NCBI GenBank assembly: GCA_945883495.1
Contig: CAMCXS010000004.1
Span: 1 to 64,000 of the forward strand
Direction: 5' to 3'
DNA from: Akkermansia muciniphila
GTDB lineage: Bacteria; Verrucomicrobiota; Verrucomicrobiia; Verrucomicrobiales; DEV007
Length of the DNA stretch: 64,000 bases
Shown here: piece by piece, positions 16,289 through 25,132 of the stretch
Layout: each line of letters begins with the position of its first letter
Position numbering within the stretch: the first letter of the stretch is position 1
Notes under the pieces: model-generated
What the model was told of the DNA's origin: nothing
What the model saw: the letters and a program-made list of their open reading frames with translations, nothing else
Database searches by the model: none
Position numbers and translations under genes: made by a program

Positions 16289-18635
16289 CAGGCAAGGCCG
16301 ATTTGAGGCGGTCCAACAACCTGCGGTGCGCTTCATCGACTTGAGCGGTCGCCAAGGTCTCATTGGACGAACGGTAGGTAAGTGTCCAAGCCAGGGACTT
16401 GCGATCTGCGGCCAGTTTGGTTCCGGATGGATCGACGAAGAGGTCGAAAAGCTGAAAGCTTTCGAGCAAGGGCTCGCCGCAGGAGCGGAAGAAATCCGTC
16501 ACTGCTTGGCACGGCAAATTCGATGCGGCCTCGATCGCCACGTCACGGGTGATGGCCGGGAAACGGGGGAGCGGCGCGAACACCGATTTGGTCTCCAGGA
16601 CGCCCATTACCTTTTTGATGGCCAGTTCGGCCACCAAAACGGGATGCAGCAAGTCGAGACAGCGGGCAGTCGCGGGATGCAGCAAGCCAGCTAGGCCCAC
16701 CTTGCTCTCTCCGATCTTGATTTCGGCGGCCACCAAGAGCCGGGGATCGTCGATCGGGAGCAAGTCGACCGCGCAGCCAGGGCAGAGCTGCTCAAGCAAG
16801 CCCCGCAAAGATGCGAAATCGATCAGTTCAGGTTTTGGCGCGCGCCAGGAAGCGGGTTCGAGTCGTCCCGTGGCCACCAAGCCAAGGTGTTGCAATTCGA
16901 TCGCCTGTCCTTTGGGAGAGGCGGCAAAAACGGTTCCGATCTCGAAGAGCCGGAGATCGGTGGTGCCCATGCGGACATTGTGTTCCGCGATGCGAAGGAG
17001 GGAGGGGACCAAGCCGGGCCGGAGGAAAGTGTGCGGCTCGGTCATCGGGTTTTTGACCCGGAGCGGCGCCAAGTTCCGGTGCTGGGTGGCCACGTCATGG
17101 GCGAGCTGGGCCTCGCTGATCAGCTTGATTGTCTGGCACTCTTGAAAGCCGAGATGGCTGAGCCGGGACCGTAGAATGCGCCGGAAGTCATATTCTTGAT
17201 CGGCCCGGGAGGGAGGCACGAAGGGGGCCGCCACCCTCGCGGGAATTCGCTCAAGCCCGTGGACACGAGCTACTTCCTCCACCAAATCCACCGGGCGGCG
17301 CAAGTCGAGCCGATAGGACGGGATGCGCCACTTGGCGCCTTCCTTGCGCAGCCCGAGCGCTTTCAGGATGCGGGTGATCTCCGCCGGAGCGATCGGGTAG
17401 CCGATGAGGCGACGGCAGTAGGCGTTGTCCAAGGAAACCGTGACGTCGGAACTCGGCAATTCACCGGCCCACACCGGACCTGCTTCGACTTTGCCTCCCG
17501 CCAATTCCAAGATGAGATGGACCGCAGCCTGCGAGGCGGCAGTGACTTGGGCCGGATCGACGCCGCGCTCGAAACGATAGCTCGAATCGGTGTGAATCCC
17601 GTGACGGTGCGAGGTGCGGCGGATCTGGGATGGGTCGAAATAAGCGGCTTCGAGCAGAATATCGGTTGTCGCCGCAGTCACTCCACTCGGTTCGCCTCCC
17701 ATCACCCCGGCCAAGGCCAGGGCGGATTTGGAATCTGCGATCACGCAATCCTGGTCCGTCAGCCGGTAGGTCTGGCCGTCGAGCGCCGGGAATTCCTCGC
17801 CGGCTGTGGCTCGCCGCACCCGGATGCCGCCCTTGAGGCGCGCCAGGTCGAAGGCGTGGAGCGGTTGTCCCATCTCCATCAAAATGAAGTTGGTGATATC
17901 GACGACATTGTTGATGGGGCGGAGCCCGATGGCTTGGAGCTTCTCCTGGAGCCAAGCCGGGCTCGGGCGCACTTTGACTTTGCGGATGATACGGGCGCTG
18001 TAGTATGGGCAAGTGTCTTCATCCTGAATCGTCACTTCGGACGTCTTCGCGGCGCGGCCGGGCTCGGTGGCCGTAAAGGTGGCGGGACGCCTCAGACGGA
18101 GGCCGGTCAAGGCGGCCAACTCGCGCGCCAATCCGAGGTGGCTGAGAAGGTCCGGCCGGTTTGGTGTAACCTCCAAATCGAAAACTGGAGGGCAAACCTC
18201 ATCAAATGGTGTGCCGGGTGCCAAATCCCGAGACAGAATCATGAGGCCGGAGGCGTCTTCGGAAAGGCCGAGCTCCCGGGCGCTGCACAACATGCCTTGG
18301 GAATCCACTCCTCGGAGCTTGCCGATCTTGATGACCATGTCTCCGATCTTTGCCCCTGGAAGCGCCAGGGGAACGTGATCGCCAACCTCGTAGTTTTTCG
18401 CTCCGCAAACGATTTGGCGCAGCTCTGGTCCGCCGTCGTTCACTTCGCAGACGCTCAGCTTGTCCGCGTCCGGGTGGCGCTGCGAGGATTCGATCCGGGC
18501 CACGACAACGTTCTCGGGCGCGCTCTGGATGCCTTCCACCTCAATCCCGGCGGCGGTCAACAAGGCGGCCATTTCCGGCACGGACTTGCGGGAAAGATCA
18601 AGGTGATCGCTGAGCCAGCTCAAAGAGACTTTCAT
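16275..18635 (-). CDS. pheT: Phenylalanine--tRNA ligase beta subunit
   Basis: Cytoplasmic beta chain (786 residues) of the alpha2-beta2 phenylalanyl-tRNA synthetase, which charges tRNA-Phe. Domains in order: EMAP/tRNA-binding OB fold (about 38-150, HPDADKLSVCEV), B3/B4 editing domain (about 205-375, IGLRPINNVVDITNF), B5 domain (about 395-465), catalytic-like core (about 480-680) and the C-terminal ferredoxin-fold anticodon-binding domain (about 690-786, FPAITRDVAIE). The length is as expected for bacteria. It begins 12 bases after the pheS stop, so the two are co-transcribed with rplT and rpmI. Confidence 0.97.
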   Translation of the reverse strand: MKVSLSWLSDHLDLSRKSVPEMAALLTAAGIEVEGIQSAPENVVVARIESSQRHPDADKLSVCEVNDGGPELRQIVCGAKNYEVGDHVPLALPGAKIGDMVIKIGKLRGVDSQGMLCSARELGLSEDASGLMILSRDLAPGTPFDEVCPPVFDLEVTPNRPDLLSHLGLARELAALTGLRLRRPATFTATEPGRAAKTSEVTIQDEDTCPYYSARIIRKVKVRPSPAWLQEKLQAIGLRPINNVVDITNFILMEMGQPLHAFDLARLKGGIRVRRATAGEEFPALDGQTYRLTDQDCVIADSKSALALAGVMGGEPSGVTAATTDILLEAAYFDPSQIRRTSHRHGIHTDSSYRFERGVDPAQVTAASQAAVHLILELAGGKVEAGPVWAGELPSSDVTVSLDNAYCRRLIGYPIAPAEITRILKALGLRKEGAKWRIPSYRLDLRRPVDLVEEVARVHGLERIPARVAAPFVPPSRADQEYDFRRILRSRLSHLGFQECQTIKLISEAQLAHDVATQHRNLAPLRVKNPMTEPHTFLRPGLVPSLLRIAEHNVRMGTTDLRLFEIGTVFAASPKGQAIELQHLGLVATGRLEPASWRAPKPELIDFASLRGLLEQLCPGCAVDLLPIDDPRLLVAAEIKIGESKVGLAGLLHPATARCLDLLHPVLVAELAIKKVMGVLETKSVFAPLPRFPAITRDVAIEAASNLPCQAVTDFFRSCGEPLLESFQLFDLFVDPSGTKLAADRKSLAWTLTYRSSNETLATAQVDEAHRRLLDRLKSALPVTFR

Positions 18636-18647
18636 GGAATCCGTGAA

Positions 18648-19667
18648 TCAAACGAACTGGCGCAAAAACCGCACGTCGTTCTCGTTGAACAAGCGCAGGT
18701 CCGGGATTCCGTATTGAATCATTGCCAGCCGGTCCACGCCCATCCCGAAGGCGAAGCCGGTAACGAGGTCCGGGTGGAAGAGATCGTCCTTGCGACATTT
18801 GGTGACGGCGGCGAACACAGCGGGGTCGACCAAACCGCACCCGGCAATTTCCACCCAGCGCTCGGCGCGTCCCACGGTCCTCAGCTTGACGTCGATCTCG
18901 AAGCTCGGTTCGGTGAAGGGGAAGAAGTGGGGCCGAAAACGAATTTCGGTTCCGGCTCCGAAGATGACTTGGAAGAAGGCTTCCAAGGTCCCCTTCAGGT
19001 CCGCCAAACTGACATCGCGATCCACGTAGAGCCCTTCCAATTGAGTGAACGAGATCGAATGCGTCTCATCGATCTCGTCCCGGCGGAATGCGGTGCCGGG
19101 GGCAATGATGCGGACAGGGACCGAGCTCGCGCTCTCCATGGTGCGAATTTGTACGCTGGAGGTGTGGGTGCGCAGGAGTTTGCCGTTCGGGAAATAATAG
19201 GTGTCCGATTCCTTCCGAGCCGGGTGATCCGGTGGCGTGTTGAGCGCGTCGAAGCAATGCCATTCGGTTTCAACTTCGGGGCCCTCGGCGAGCGCGAAGC
19301 CCATGCGGCGCAAGGTATCGACGGCGCGGTCGAGAACTTGGGAAAGCGGATGCAGCGAGCCACGATGAAGCGGGCGGGCCGGAAGAGTGGGGTCGATCCC
19401 CTGGGCGGCCTGGGCGTCCTTGGCAGCCATGAGCGCCGAGCTTCGATCCTCCAGCGCGGCAGTAATGGCCGCGCGAACCTCATTCAACTTCTGCCCGAAA
19501 AGAGGGCGATCCGCTGGAGCGAGATCTTTCATCCGAGCGGCCGCAGCTGTCAACGATCCCTTCTTTCCGAGATACCGAACCCGGAACTCTTCCAGGGCAG
19601 TCTCGTCGGGGATCGACGTCGCTTCGGCCAGTGCGGAACGATGGATTTGATCGAGGTCCTCGAGCAT
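18648..19667 (-). CDS. pheS: Phenylalanine--tRNA ligase alpha subunit
   Basis: Catalytic alpha chain (339 residues) of phenylalanyl-tRNA synthetase. The N-terminal helical coiled coil (residues 1-85) is followed by the class II core: HPLSQVLDRAVDTLRRMGFALAEGPEVETEWHCFDALNTPPDHPAR, motif 2 (RIIAPGTAFRRDEIDETHSISFTQLEGL) and motif 3 (ATP-binding, VTGFAFGMGVDRLAMIQYGI). All the motifs are intact. It follows rplT by 22 bases and precedes pheT by 12, the common rplT-pheS-pheT order. Confidence 0.97.
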   Translation of the reverse strand: MLEDLDQIHRSALAEATSIPDETALEEFRVRYLGKKGSLTAAAARMKDLAPADRPLFGQKLNEVRAAITAALEDRSSALMAAKDAQAAQGIDPTLPARPLHRGSLHPLSQVLDRAVDTLRRMGFALAEGPEVETEWHCFDALNTPPDHPARKESDTYYFPNGKLLRTHTSSVQIRTMESASSVPVRIIAPGTAFRRDEIDETHSISFTQLEGLYVDRDVSLADLKGTLEAFFQVIFGAGTEIRFRPHFFPFTEPSFEIDVKLRTVGRAERWVEIAGCGLVDPAVFAAVTKCRKDDLFHPDLVTGFAFGMGVDRLAMIQYGIPDLRLFNENDVRFLRQFV

Positions 19668-19689
19668 GGCGGCTTACTTCCGCCCTGCT

Positions 19690-20073
19690 TTAGGCGGTGG
19701 CTGCGGCTGCGGCCTTGCTTTCGAGAGCCTTCTTGGCAGAGGCGAGGACCTTGGAGAAGCCCTCGGCATCGTTGATGGCCATATCGGAAAGAACCTTGCG
19801 ATCCAGTTCGATCCCGCCCGCCTTGAGACCTTCGATGAAGCGGCTGTAAGTCAAACCCTCGCCCCGGCAAGCGGCGTTGATCCGTTGCACCCAGAGGTTG
19901 CGGAAGCTGCGCTTGCGGTTCTTGCGGTCGCGATAGTGATACTGCTTCGCCTTGCGGACGGCGTCCTTGGCGATGGTGATCAACTTGGAGCGTCCTCCAC
20001 GGAAGCCTTTGGCTGCCTGAAGGATACGTTTGCGACGCTTGCGGCTCGCTGGAGAATTAGTGGCTCTTGGCAT
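19690..20073 (-). CDS. rplT: 50S ribosomal protein L20
   Basis: Protein of 127 residues, matching the family (RKRRKRILQAAKGFRGGRSK, YRDRKNRKRSFRNLWVQRINAA, YSRFIEGLKAGGIELDRKVLSDMA). It binds 23S rRNA early in 50S assembly and in several bacteria represses its own operon. A short Ala-rich tail extends the C-terminus. It is separated from rpmI by 163 bases on the same strand. That gap can fold into GC-rich hairpins on the minus strand (for example CCCG...CGGG near 20175) and might hold a control element, but I cannot show one. Confidence 0.98.
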   Translation of the reverse strand: MPRATNSPASRKRRKRILQAAKGFRGGRSKLITIAKDAVRKAKQYHYRDRKNRKRSFRNLWVQRINAACRGEGLTYSRFIEGLKAGGIELDRKVLSDMAINDAEGFSKVLASAKKALESKAAAAATA

Positions 20074-20236
20074 GTCTGTCTTGGTGAACGGGTCGTTGAT
20101 TGCCCTCGATCCACCATCTCACCCGTTCCAAGGAACCAGCCGCGCGGCGGCCAGTTGAGACTATGTGATCGATCCCGCCGAAACGGGAAATCCGAAGGTT
20201 ACCCCTCGATTGGTTGCAGGGATGTCGCTACGCGCC

Positions 20237-20449
20237 TCAATGAGAGAAGGGGAGGTTCGCCTTAATGCGGCTCACGTCCGCATCCGAAACCAAGGCCACT
20301 TTTCCAAGACGGCGTTTGCGCTTCCGGCTCTTGCTTTCGGCGAGGTGCCGCTTGCCTTGCTTACGGCGCGTCAATTTGCCGGTGCCGGTCACCTTGAAAC
20401 GCTTCGCGACGGCCTTGCGAGTTTTTGCCTTGCCTCCTGTTCTAGCCAT
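20237..20449 (-). CDS. rpmI: 50S ribosomal protein L35
   Basis: Small basic protein of 70 residues with the L35 pattern (KAKTRKAVAKRFKVTGTGKL, RRKQGKRHLAESKSRKRKRRL). It is a structural component of the 50S subunit. It is the first gene of the rpmI-rplT-pheS-pheT cluster. The usual upstream partner infC is not next to it; the region upstream is a divergent promoter area shared with a histidine kinase gene. No clear Shine-Dalgarno sequence precedes the ATG, and a palindrome lies just upstream. Confidence 0.97.
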   Translation of the reverse strand: MARTGGKAKTRKAVAKRFKVTGTGKLTRRKQGKRHLAESKSRKRKRRLGKVALVSDADVSRIKANLPFSH

Positions 20450-20464
20450 GGGGCGGAGAAAGTA

Positions 20465-20476
20465 GCTGGTACCAGC
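20465..20476 (-). promoter_or_regulatory. Palindrome in rpmI leader
   Basis: GCTGGTACCAGC is a perfect 12-base palindrome ending 15 bases upstream of the rpmI start codon. On the minus strand it is flanked by GGCGG before and CCGCC just before the ATG, which could pair and enclose it. Position and form suit a translational control structure of the ribosomal-protein operon, but a DNA operator is equally possible. Confidence 0.3.
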
Positions 20477-20688
20477 CGCCGTGCAACGCCTTTTTCATCT
20501 TCTGTGTGGAATTGTGCACAAATCGCGTTTTTGCACGATCTCTAACACGTTGCAAAAGTTGGTTGCATTCTTGCGAAGAATGAAGATCGGTTGTGACAAG
20601 TAATTAATGGTTGTTAAGGAAGTAATTCCTTCTACGCTTCTGGTTGCTGCACTCACTTAACTGTCGCTTGCCCTTGCCCGTCCTTGCC

Positions 20689-22278
20689 ATGACTACGCAC
20701 GTCCAGCTCAATTCGCAGATCGAGCAGCTCCGGCTCGTCAATCACTACCTGCGCACCGCCATCAATCAGGTGGAGGACGCCGTTGTGATCATCGGTTCCA
20801 CTCCCTTGGAAGTTCCGGGTCCGCGGATCTACTTCGCCAATCAGGCTGCCCTGGACCTTACGGGCTTGGCGGAGCAAGAACTCGTCGGGGCGACCATCGG
20901 GAGTCTTTATGAGCCGGGCCGCGTTGGAGAGTTGATCGCCAAGCTGCCATTGGTGGCTGAGAAGCGGCGCACGTTCCAAACGGAGAAGCTCCTGCAGTTG
21001 AAGAACGGCAGCATTGCTTGCCGCTGGACCATCAGCAGTTTGGTGGATCTCGACGGCTCTCCACTTCATTTTGTCCTTACCTTCCGGCCCGTAAAGGACC
21101 AGGCGCAGTCGGGATCGACCACGGCATCGCAGCCAGACGGAGGCGTGGAAGCGTTCGTGGAGCGGAGCCGCTTGGAGGCGCTCGCCATGGCGACGGCTGG
21201 GGTGGCACACGACTTCAATAACGTGCTCACGACGATCCAAGCCAATCTCTCCCTCGCACGGCTAGCGACATCCGCGATGGACCGCGCCCGGAAGCCCATT
21301 GAGGAGGCCTCCTTCGCCGCAGAAAGCGCCAAGGCTCTCTCGAAGCAATTGCTGACGTTTGCCAAGGGCGGGGTTCCCACTCGCAAGCAGGTTGATCTAG
21401 GGCAGTTGGCCCGCCGGGCCGTCCGTCTGGCGCTTGTCGGTTCGAACGTAAAGTGTGACCTGAGTATCTCCAACGATCTTTGGGGCGCGGAGGTCGAGGA
21501 GACGCAGATCTTGCAAGTGCTTCACAATCTTTTGACAAACGCCCGGCAGGCGATGCCGAAGGGGGGAGTCGTTCGCGTTCTTTGCGAAAACGTCCTGGTT
21601 CACGAGGAGAGCGGCTTGAATCTGGAGTCGGGGCCATATGTGTCCATCGCAGTCCGAGACCGGGGGTGTGGGATCGCGGAAGAGAATCTGCCGCGGGTGT
21701 TCGAACCGTTCTTCACGACCAAATCCACGGGGACTGGAATGGGGCTGGCCACCTGTCTGTTGGTGACGAACCGGCATAAAGGGACCATCACGGTCACCTC
21801 CAAGCTGAACGTGGGAACCGAGTTCAAGGTTTACCTGCCCGCTTCCGGACTTCGTCCGCAATCTCAGGAAACCTTTGACCCTGGCGAAGTGGTGGCTGGC
21901 GATGGCACGGTGCTGGTGGTCGATGACCAAGACGGCGTCCGCCACGTGGCCGTGAGCATCCTTCAGGCTCTTGGTTACGATGTGGTGTCCGCGCTGAGCG
22001 GTGAGGAAGCGTTGCAGATGTATGCGATGCGGATGCATATGGGCAAGCCGATCTCGGCGGTCCTGATGGATATGACCTTGCCTGGGGGCATGAGCGGTGA
22101 CGAAACGGTGCAGGAAATCCGGCGCTTGGATCCATCCGTCCGCCCAGTGGCGACCAGTGGCTACTTTGAAGATGGCGCCACGGAGCAATTGATGGGACGA
22201 GGCTACGTTGGGGTGCTGCCCAAGCCTTACACCGCCGAGAAGCTCTCCAAGGTGATGGCGGCGGCGCTCAGCTCGTGA
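20689..22278 (+). CDS. Hybrid sensor histidine kinase (PAS-HisKA-HATPase-receiver)
   Basis: Cytoplasmic signalling protein of 529 residues with no transmembrane segment. A PAS domain covers about 20-135 (DAVVIIGSTPLEVPGPRIYFANQAALDLTG). The dimerisation/phosphoacceptor region has His174 in GVAHDFNNVL, the pattern of the ntrB/PAS hybrid family. The ATPase domain shows the N box (LLTNARQAM), G1 (DRGCGI) and G2 (STGTGMGLA). A C-terminal receiver has phosphoacceptor Asp461 (LMDMTLPGGMSGDE) and the conserved Lys in PKPYT. It can probably phosphorylate its own receiver. ATG 20689 is preferred to a TTG at 20644. No output regulator gene is adjacent. The input signal is unknown. Confidence 0.93.
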   Translation: MTTHVQLNSQIEQLRLVNHYLRTAINQVEDAVVIIGSTPLEVPGPRIYFANQAALDLTGLAEQELVGATIGSLYEPGRVGELIAKLPLVAEKRRTFQTEKLLQLKNGSIACRWTISSLVDLDGSPLHFVLTFRPVKDQAQSGSTTASQPDGGVEAFVERSRLEALAMATAGVAHDFNNVLTTIQANLSLARLATSAMDRARKPIEEASFAAESAKALSKQLLTFAKGGVPTRKQVDLGQLARRAVRLALVGSNVKCDLSISNDLWGAEVEETQILQVLHNLLTNARQAMPKGGVVRVLCENVLVHEESGLNLESGPYVSIAVRDRGCGIAEENLPRVFEPFFTTKSTGTGMGLATCLLVTNRHKGTITVTSKLNVGTEFKVYLPASGLRPQSQETFDPGEVVAGDGTVLVVDDQDGVRHVAVSILQALGYDVVSALSGEEALQMYAMRMHMGKPISAVLMDMTLPGGMSGDETVQEIRRLDPSVRPVATSGYFEDGATEQLMGRGYVGVLPKPYTAEKLSKVMAAALSS

Positions 22279-22451
22279 CCGCTCCCGCCGCCTGGACGGG
22301 ATGGACGGATTCGGCACGGCTGTGCGATCTGCTTGCTCTTGTTGCATGGCTTTTTGGCGGTTGGCGGTTCTCTGAAACTTTGGGGTTTTTGTGCTCCCTA
22401 GTGATTTCGTGAGAGTTCCCGGGTTGACGGCGCCTTGGTCGGGACCTACGG

Positions 22452-24518
22452 ATGCGGAGCATGCGTCTGAGCCAGACTTACGGATTTCCCAATCCATTGG
22501 GGACCACCCAACTGGTGGATGGGAGTTGGAACTTTGCTGTGTTCTCGCAACATGCGACCGCGGTGGATCTCTGTTTTTTCGATCCAGGAGACCCGGTCCA
22601 TGAGCGAAGCCGGGTCCGATTGCAGCAGCGCACAGGCTCGGTCTGGCACGGGGCCATCTCTGGTGTGTCCGCTGGTCAGCATTATGGATTCCGGGTGCAC
22701 GGTCCTTGGGTTCCAGAGCACGGGCATCGCTTCAATCCGAACAAACTCCTGATTGATCCCTACGCCTACGCGATCTCGGGGAAGCTGGGATATGACCGGC
22801 GGATGTCCGATCCAGGGAATCAGCTGAACCGGAGCAACAGCGCCGAGGCGGTTCCGAAATCGGTGTTGATCGATCGCTGGTTCGATTGGGAAGGCGTGGA
22901 GCGGCCGAATCGTTCTTGGTGCGACACCGTGATTTATGAAACGCACGTGGCGGGGTTGACCCGTCGTTTCCCGGAGTTGCCGGATCACCTGCGTGGCACC
23001 TATGGAGCGCTCGCGCATCCCTCCGTGATCCGTTATTTGACCAACCTGGGGATCACCGCGGTTCAATTGATGCCGGTGCATCAGCACATGGACGATGGCT
23101 TCCTGATTGACCGAGGATTGACCAACTACTGGGGCTATCAGACCATCGGCTTTTTTGCGCCCGAGGCCCGCTATGCGTCGGTCCCGACGACCCGGGGGGA
23201 GCACGTGAAGGAGTTCAAGGGCATGGTCAAGGCGCTGCATCGCGCGGGCATTGAGGTCATTTTGGACGTGGTCTACAACCACTCCGGAGAGGGCTCTCCC
23301 GAGGGGCCGACGGTTTGCTTCCGTGGTCTCGATAACTTTTCCTACTACCGGCATGAACGGGCCGACGCGACCCACTACCGCGATTTCACGGGGTGCGGGA
23401 ACACCGTGGATGTGCGCCATCCCTTCGTCCTGAAGATGATTATGGACAGCCTCCGCTACTGGGTGGAGGAAATGCATGTGGATGGCTTCCGCTTTGATCT
23501 GGCGGCCACCTTGGGGCGAGAGAGTGATGGCTTCTTCCGGGAGAATCCCTTTTTCAAGGCAGTGCATCAAGATCCTGTGTTGAGCCGGGTTAAGCTCATC
23601 GCGGAACCATGGGACCTGGGACCGGGCGGGTACCAAGTGGGCAATTTCCCCGAGGGCTGGGCGGAATTGAACGGCAAATACCGCGATGTTTCCCGCCGGT
23701 TTTGGCTTGGGCACCATGGCATCATGTCGGAATTCGCTTCCCGGCTGAGTGGCAGCGAGGATTTGTTTGGCTGGAGCCGACGGGCGCCCTATTCCAGTAT
23801 TAACTTCCTCACCTCGCATGACGGATTCACGCTTCATGACCTGGCCTCTTATGATCACAAGCACAACGAGGCCAACGGCGAGGGCAATCGTGATGGGGAC
23901 TCGTTGAACCATTCGTGGAATCATGGAGTGGAGGGCCCCACGGATGATCCGGTGATTTTGGATCGGAGGGACAAGCATCGACGGAACCTCGTCGCAACCA
24001 TGATGCTCTCGGTGGGCACACCGTTTCTTCTGATGGGGGACGAGCGGAGCCGGACTCAAGGGGGGAACAACAACGCCTACTGCCAAGACTCCCCGATCAG
24101 CTGGATGGAATGGGGGCCGATGACCGAGCGCCAGAGGGACTTCTATGACTTCGTCCGGAAGTTGATTGTGTTTCGCAAGGAGCACCCGGAATGGAAGCGG
24201 ACCCGCTTCTTCAGCGGGACTATTCCACGCAACGGTAAGGCGCGGGACTTGGTTTGGTACGGTCTCGGGGGCGGTGAGCTGGGGCATTGGGATTGGGGAA
24301 AAGATGCGCCGGGGGCGCTGCAGATGCTGATCGAGGGGCGTTGGCTCTTGGTTTTCAATGCGGGCGCCGCTGCAACGGTCGTTCCGCCCGCTGGCAGCTG
24401 GGTGAGGGTAATCGATACCGCGCTGCCGACCGGGTTCACGGATAGCCCAGAGCCGGCCGGAGAGCGGTTGGATGTCGTGGAGCGGTCTTTGGTGCTCCTT
24501 CGGCTACGGGAGGGGTGA
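22452..24518 (+). CDS. glgX: Glycogen debranching enzyme GlgX (isoamylase type)
   Basis: Glycoside hydrolase family 13 protein of 688 residues that cleaves alpha-1,6 branches of glycogen. The N-terminal CBM48 domain (GSWNFAVFSQHATAVDLCFFD) precedes the barrel. Catalytic motifs: region I DVVYNHSGEG, region II with the nucleophile Asp in DGFRFDLAATLGRE, the acid Glu in LIAEPWDLGPGGYQVG and region IV FLTSHDGFTLHDL. The long insert NEANGEGNRDGDSLNHSWN is typical of GlgX. ATG 22452 and ATG 22461 are both possible starts; neither has a convincing ribosome-binding site. The gene stands alone downstream of the histidine kinase. Confidence 0.95.
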   Translation: MRSMRLSQTYGFPNPLGTTQLVDGSWNFAVFSQHATAVDLCFFDPGDPVHERSRVRLQQRTGSVWHGAISGVSAGQHYGFRVHGPWVPEHGHRFNPNKLLIDPYAYAISGKLGYDRRMSDPGNQLNRSNSAEAVPKSVLIDRWFDWEGVERPNRSWCDTVIYETHVAGLTRRFPELPDHLRGTYGALAHPSVIRYLTNLGITAVQLMPVHQHMDDGFLIDRGLTNYWGYQTIGFFAPEARYASVPTTRGEHVKEFKGMVKALHRAGIEVILDVVYNHSGEGSPEGPTVCFRGLDNFSYYRHERADATHYRDFTGCGNTVDVRHPFVLKMIMDSLRYWVEEMHVDGFRFDLAATLGRESDGFFRENPFFKAVHQDPVLSRVKLIAEPWDLGPGGYQVGNFPEGWAELNGKYRDVSRRFWLGHHGIMSEFASRLSGSEDLFGWSRRAPYSSINFLTSHDGFTLHDLASYDHKHNEANGEGNRDGDSLNHSWNHGVEGPTDDPVILDRRDKHRRNLVATMMLSVGTPFLLMGDERSRTQGGNNNAYCQDSPISWMEWGPMTERQRDFYDFVRKLIVFRKEHPEWKRTRFFSGTIPRNGKARDLVWYGLGGGELGHWDWGKDAPGALQMLIEGRWLLVFNAGAAATVVPPAGSWVRVIDTALPTGFTDSPEPAGERLDVVERSLVLLRLREG

Positions 24519-24612
24519 TGGAGTGGTGGACCACTCGCCGCGGCAGCGGCAAATTTGCGTGGCGAAGGGTAACTTGGGTGGGGCTGCGGTAGCGGGCAGT
24601 GACGCTGACCGG

Positions 24613-25065
24613 TTACTCGTCTGCTCCGAGGAAGCTTCCTTCGGGTTGGGGGGATTTTGTGTGGAACTTGACTTCAATGCCGTTTTCGCCGTCGATGATT
24701 TGCCAACTTTCCGAGCCTCGTCGGAAGGCTCGTAGGGCTTCGCGGGCTTGGCGGAGGCGCCATTCTTCGAGGGGCGGCTGCCGTGACTTGAGCTCTCGTC
24801 CGTAGGCGTCGAGAGCCTCCGGGAGGGAGGTTCCGGCCGTCAGGGTTCGGCTGAATCCGAGGAACCGTTGGATCTCAATCCCTTGCCAGGCCAAGCGATC
24901 GCGCTCGGCGCCATAAGGCGGTATGTCGACTCCAGCCCCTTGGAAGACACGGATCATCCAAGGTTTGAGCACTGGCCCGGACCATGACGTTTGGTTGGTA
25001 GGTGCGGGAGTGGAGGGGGCTGGGGTAGTGGTATCGCTTGATTGTGTGTTCGCGTTCGGTTTCAT
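24613..25065 (-). CDS. Solo recombinase-type N-terminal (core-binding-like) domain protein
   Basis: Protein of 150 residues. After a Thr/Pro/Ser-rich, unstructured first 25 residues, the segment from about 28 to 120 (WMIRVFQ...IEIQRFLGFSRTL...LPEALDAYGRELKSRQPPLEEWRLRQAREALRAFRR) resembles the SAM-like N-terminal DNA-binding domain of tyrosine recombinases, especially integron-type integrases, whose next part would carry the Arg/His/Arg/Tyr catalytic residues. Those are absent: the ORF stops after a short tail, and only 94 bases separate it from glgX. It is either a truncated integrase or a domain used alone. A 17-base palindrome sits directly upstream of its ATG. The assignment is by eye only. 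Confidence 0.55.
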   Translation of the reverse strand: MKPNANTQSSDTTTPAPSTPAPTNQTSWSGPVLKPWMIRVFQGAGVDIPPYGAERDRLAWQGIEIQRFLGFSRTLTAGTSLPEALDAYGRELKSRQPPLEEWRLRQAREALRAFRRGSESWQIIDGENGIEVKFHTKSPQPEGSFLGADE

Positions 25066-25067
25066 GG

Positions 25068-25084
25068 ACTGTTCTTAGAACAGT
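25068..25084 (-). promoter_or_regulatory. 17-base inverted repeat abutting a start codon
   Basis: ACTGTTCT-T-AGAACAGT has perfect 8-base arms around one base and ends two bases before the ATG at 25065. The core TGTTC-N3-GAACA resembles the published Verrucomicrobia LexA consensus TGTTC-N4-GAACA but is one base shorter in the spacer. A second, half-matching copy (TGTTC-N4-GAATT) is at 25112-25125. This is a likely repressor site; the identity of the repressor is a guess. Confidence 0.5.
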
Positions 25085-25132
25085 ATTCATGAGAACGCAA
25101 ATCGAAATGGCTGTTCTTTTGAATTTAGCGGG

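Noticed and set aside
17196-19775. 859-codon open frame on the plus strand
   Set aside because: It is the antisense shadow of pheT and pheS; its translation is Gly/Arg/Val-rich with no recognisable motif.
24519-24612. attC or integron cassette features beside the recombinase-like gene
   Set aside because: The gap has only a small inverted repeat (GAGTGGT/ACCACTC, 24521-24536) and no attC-like core sites or cassette genes.
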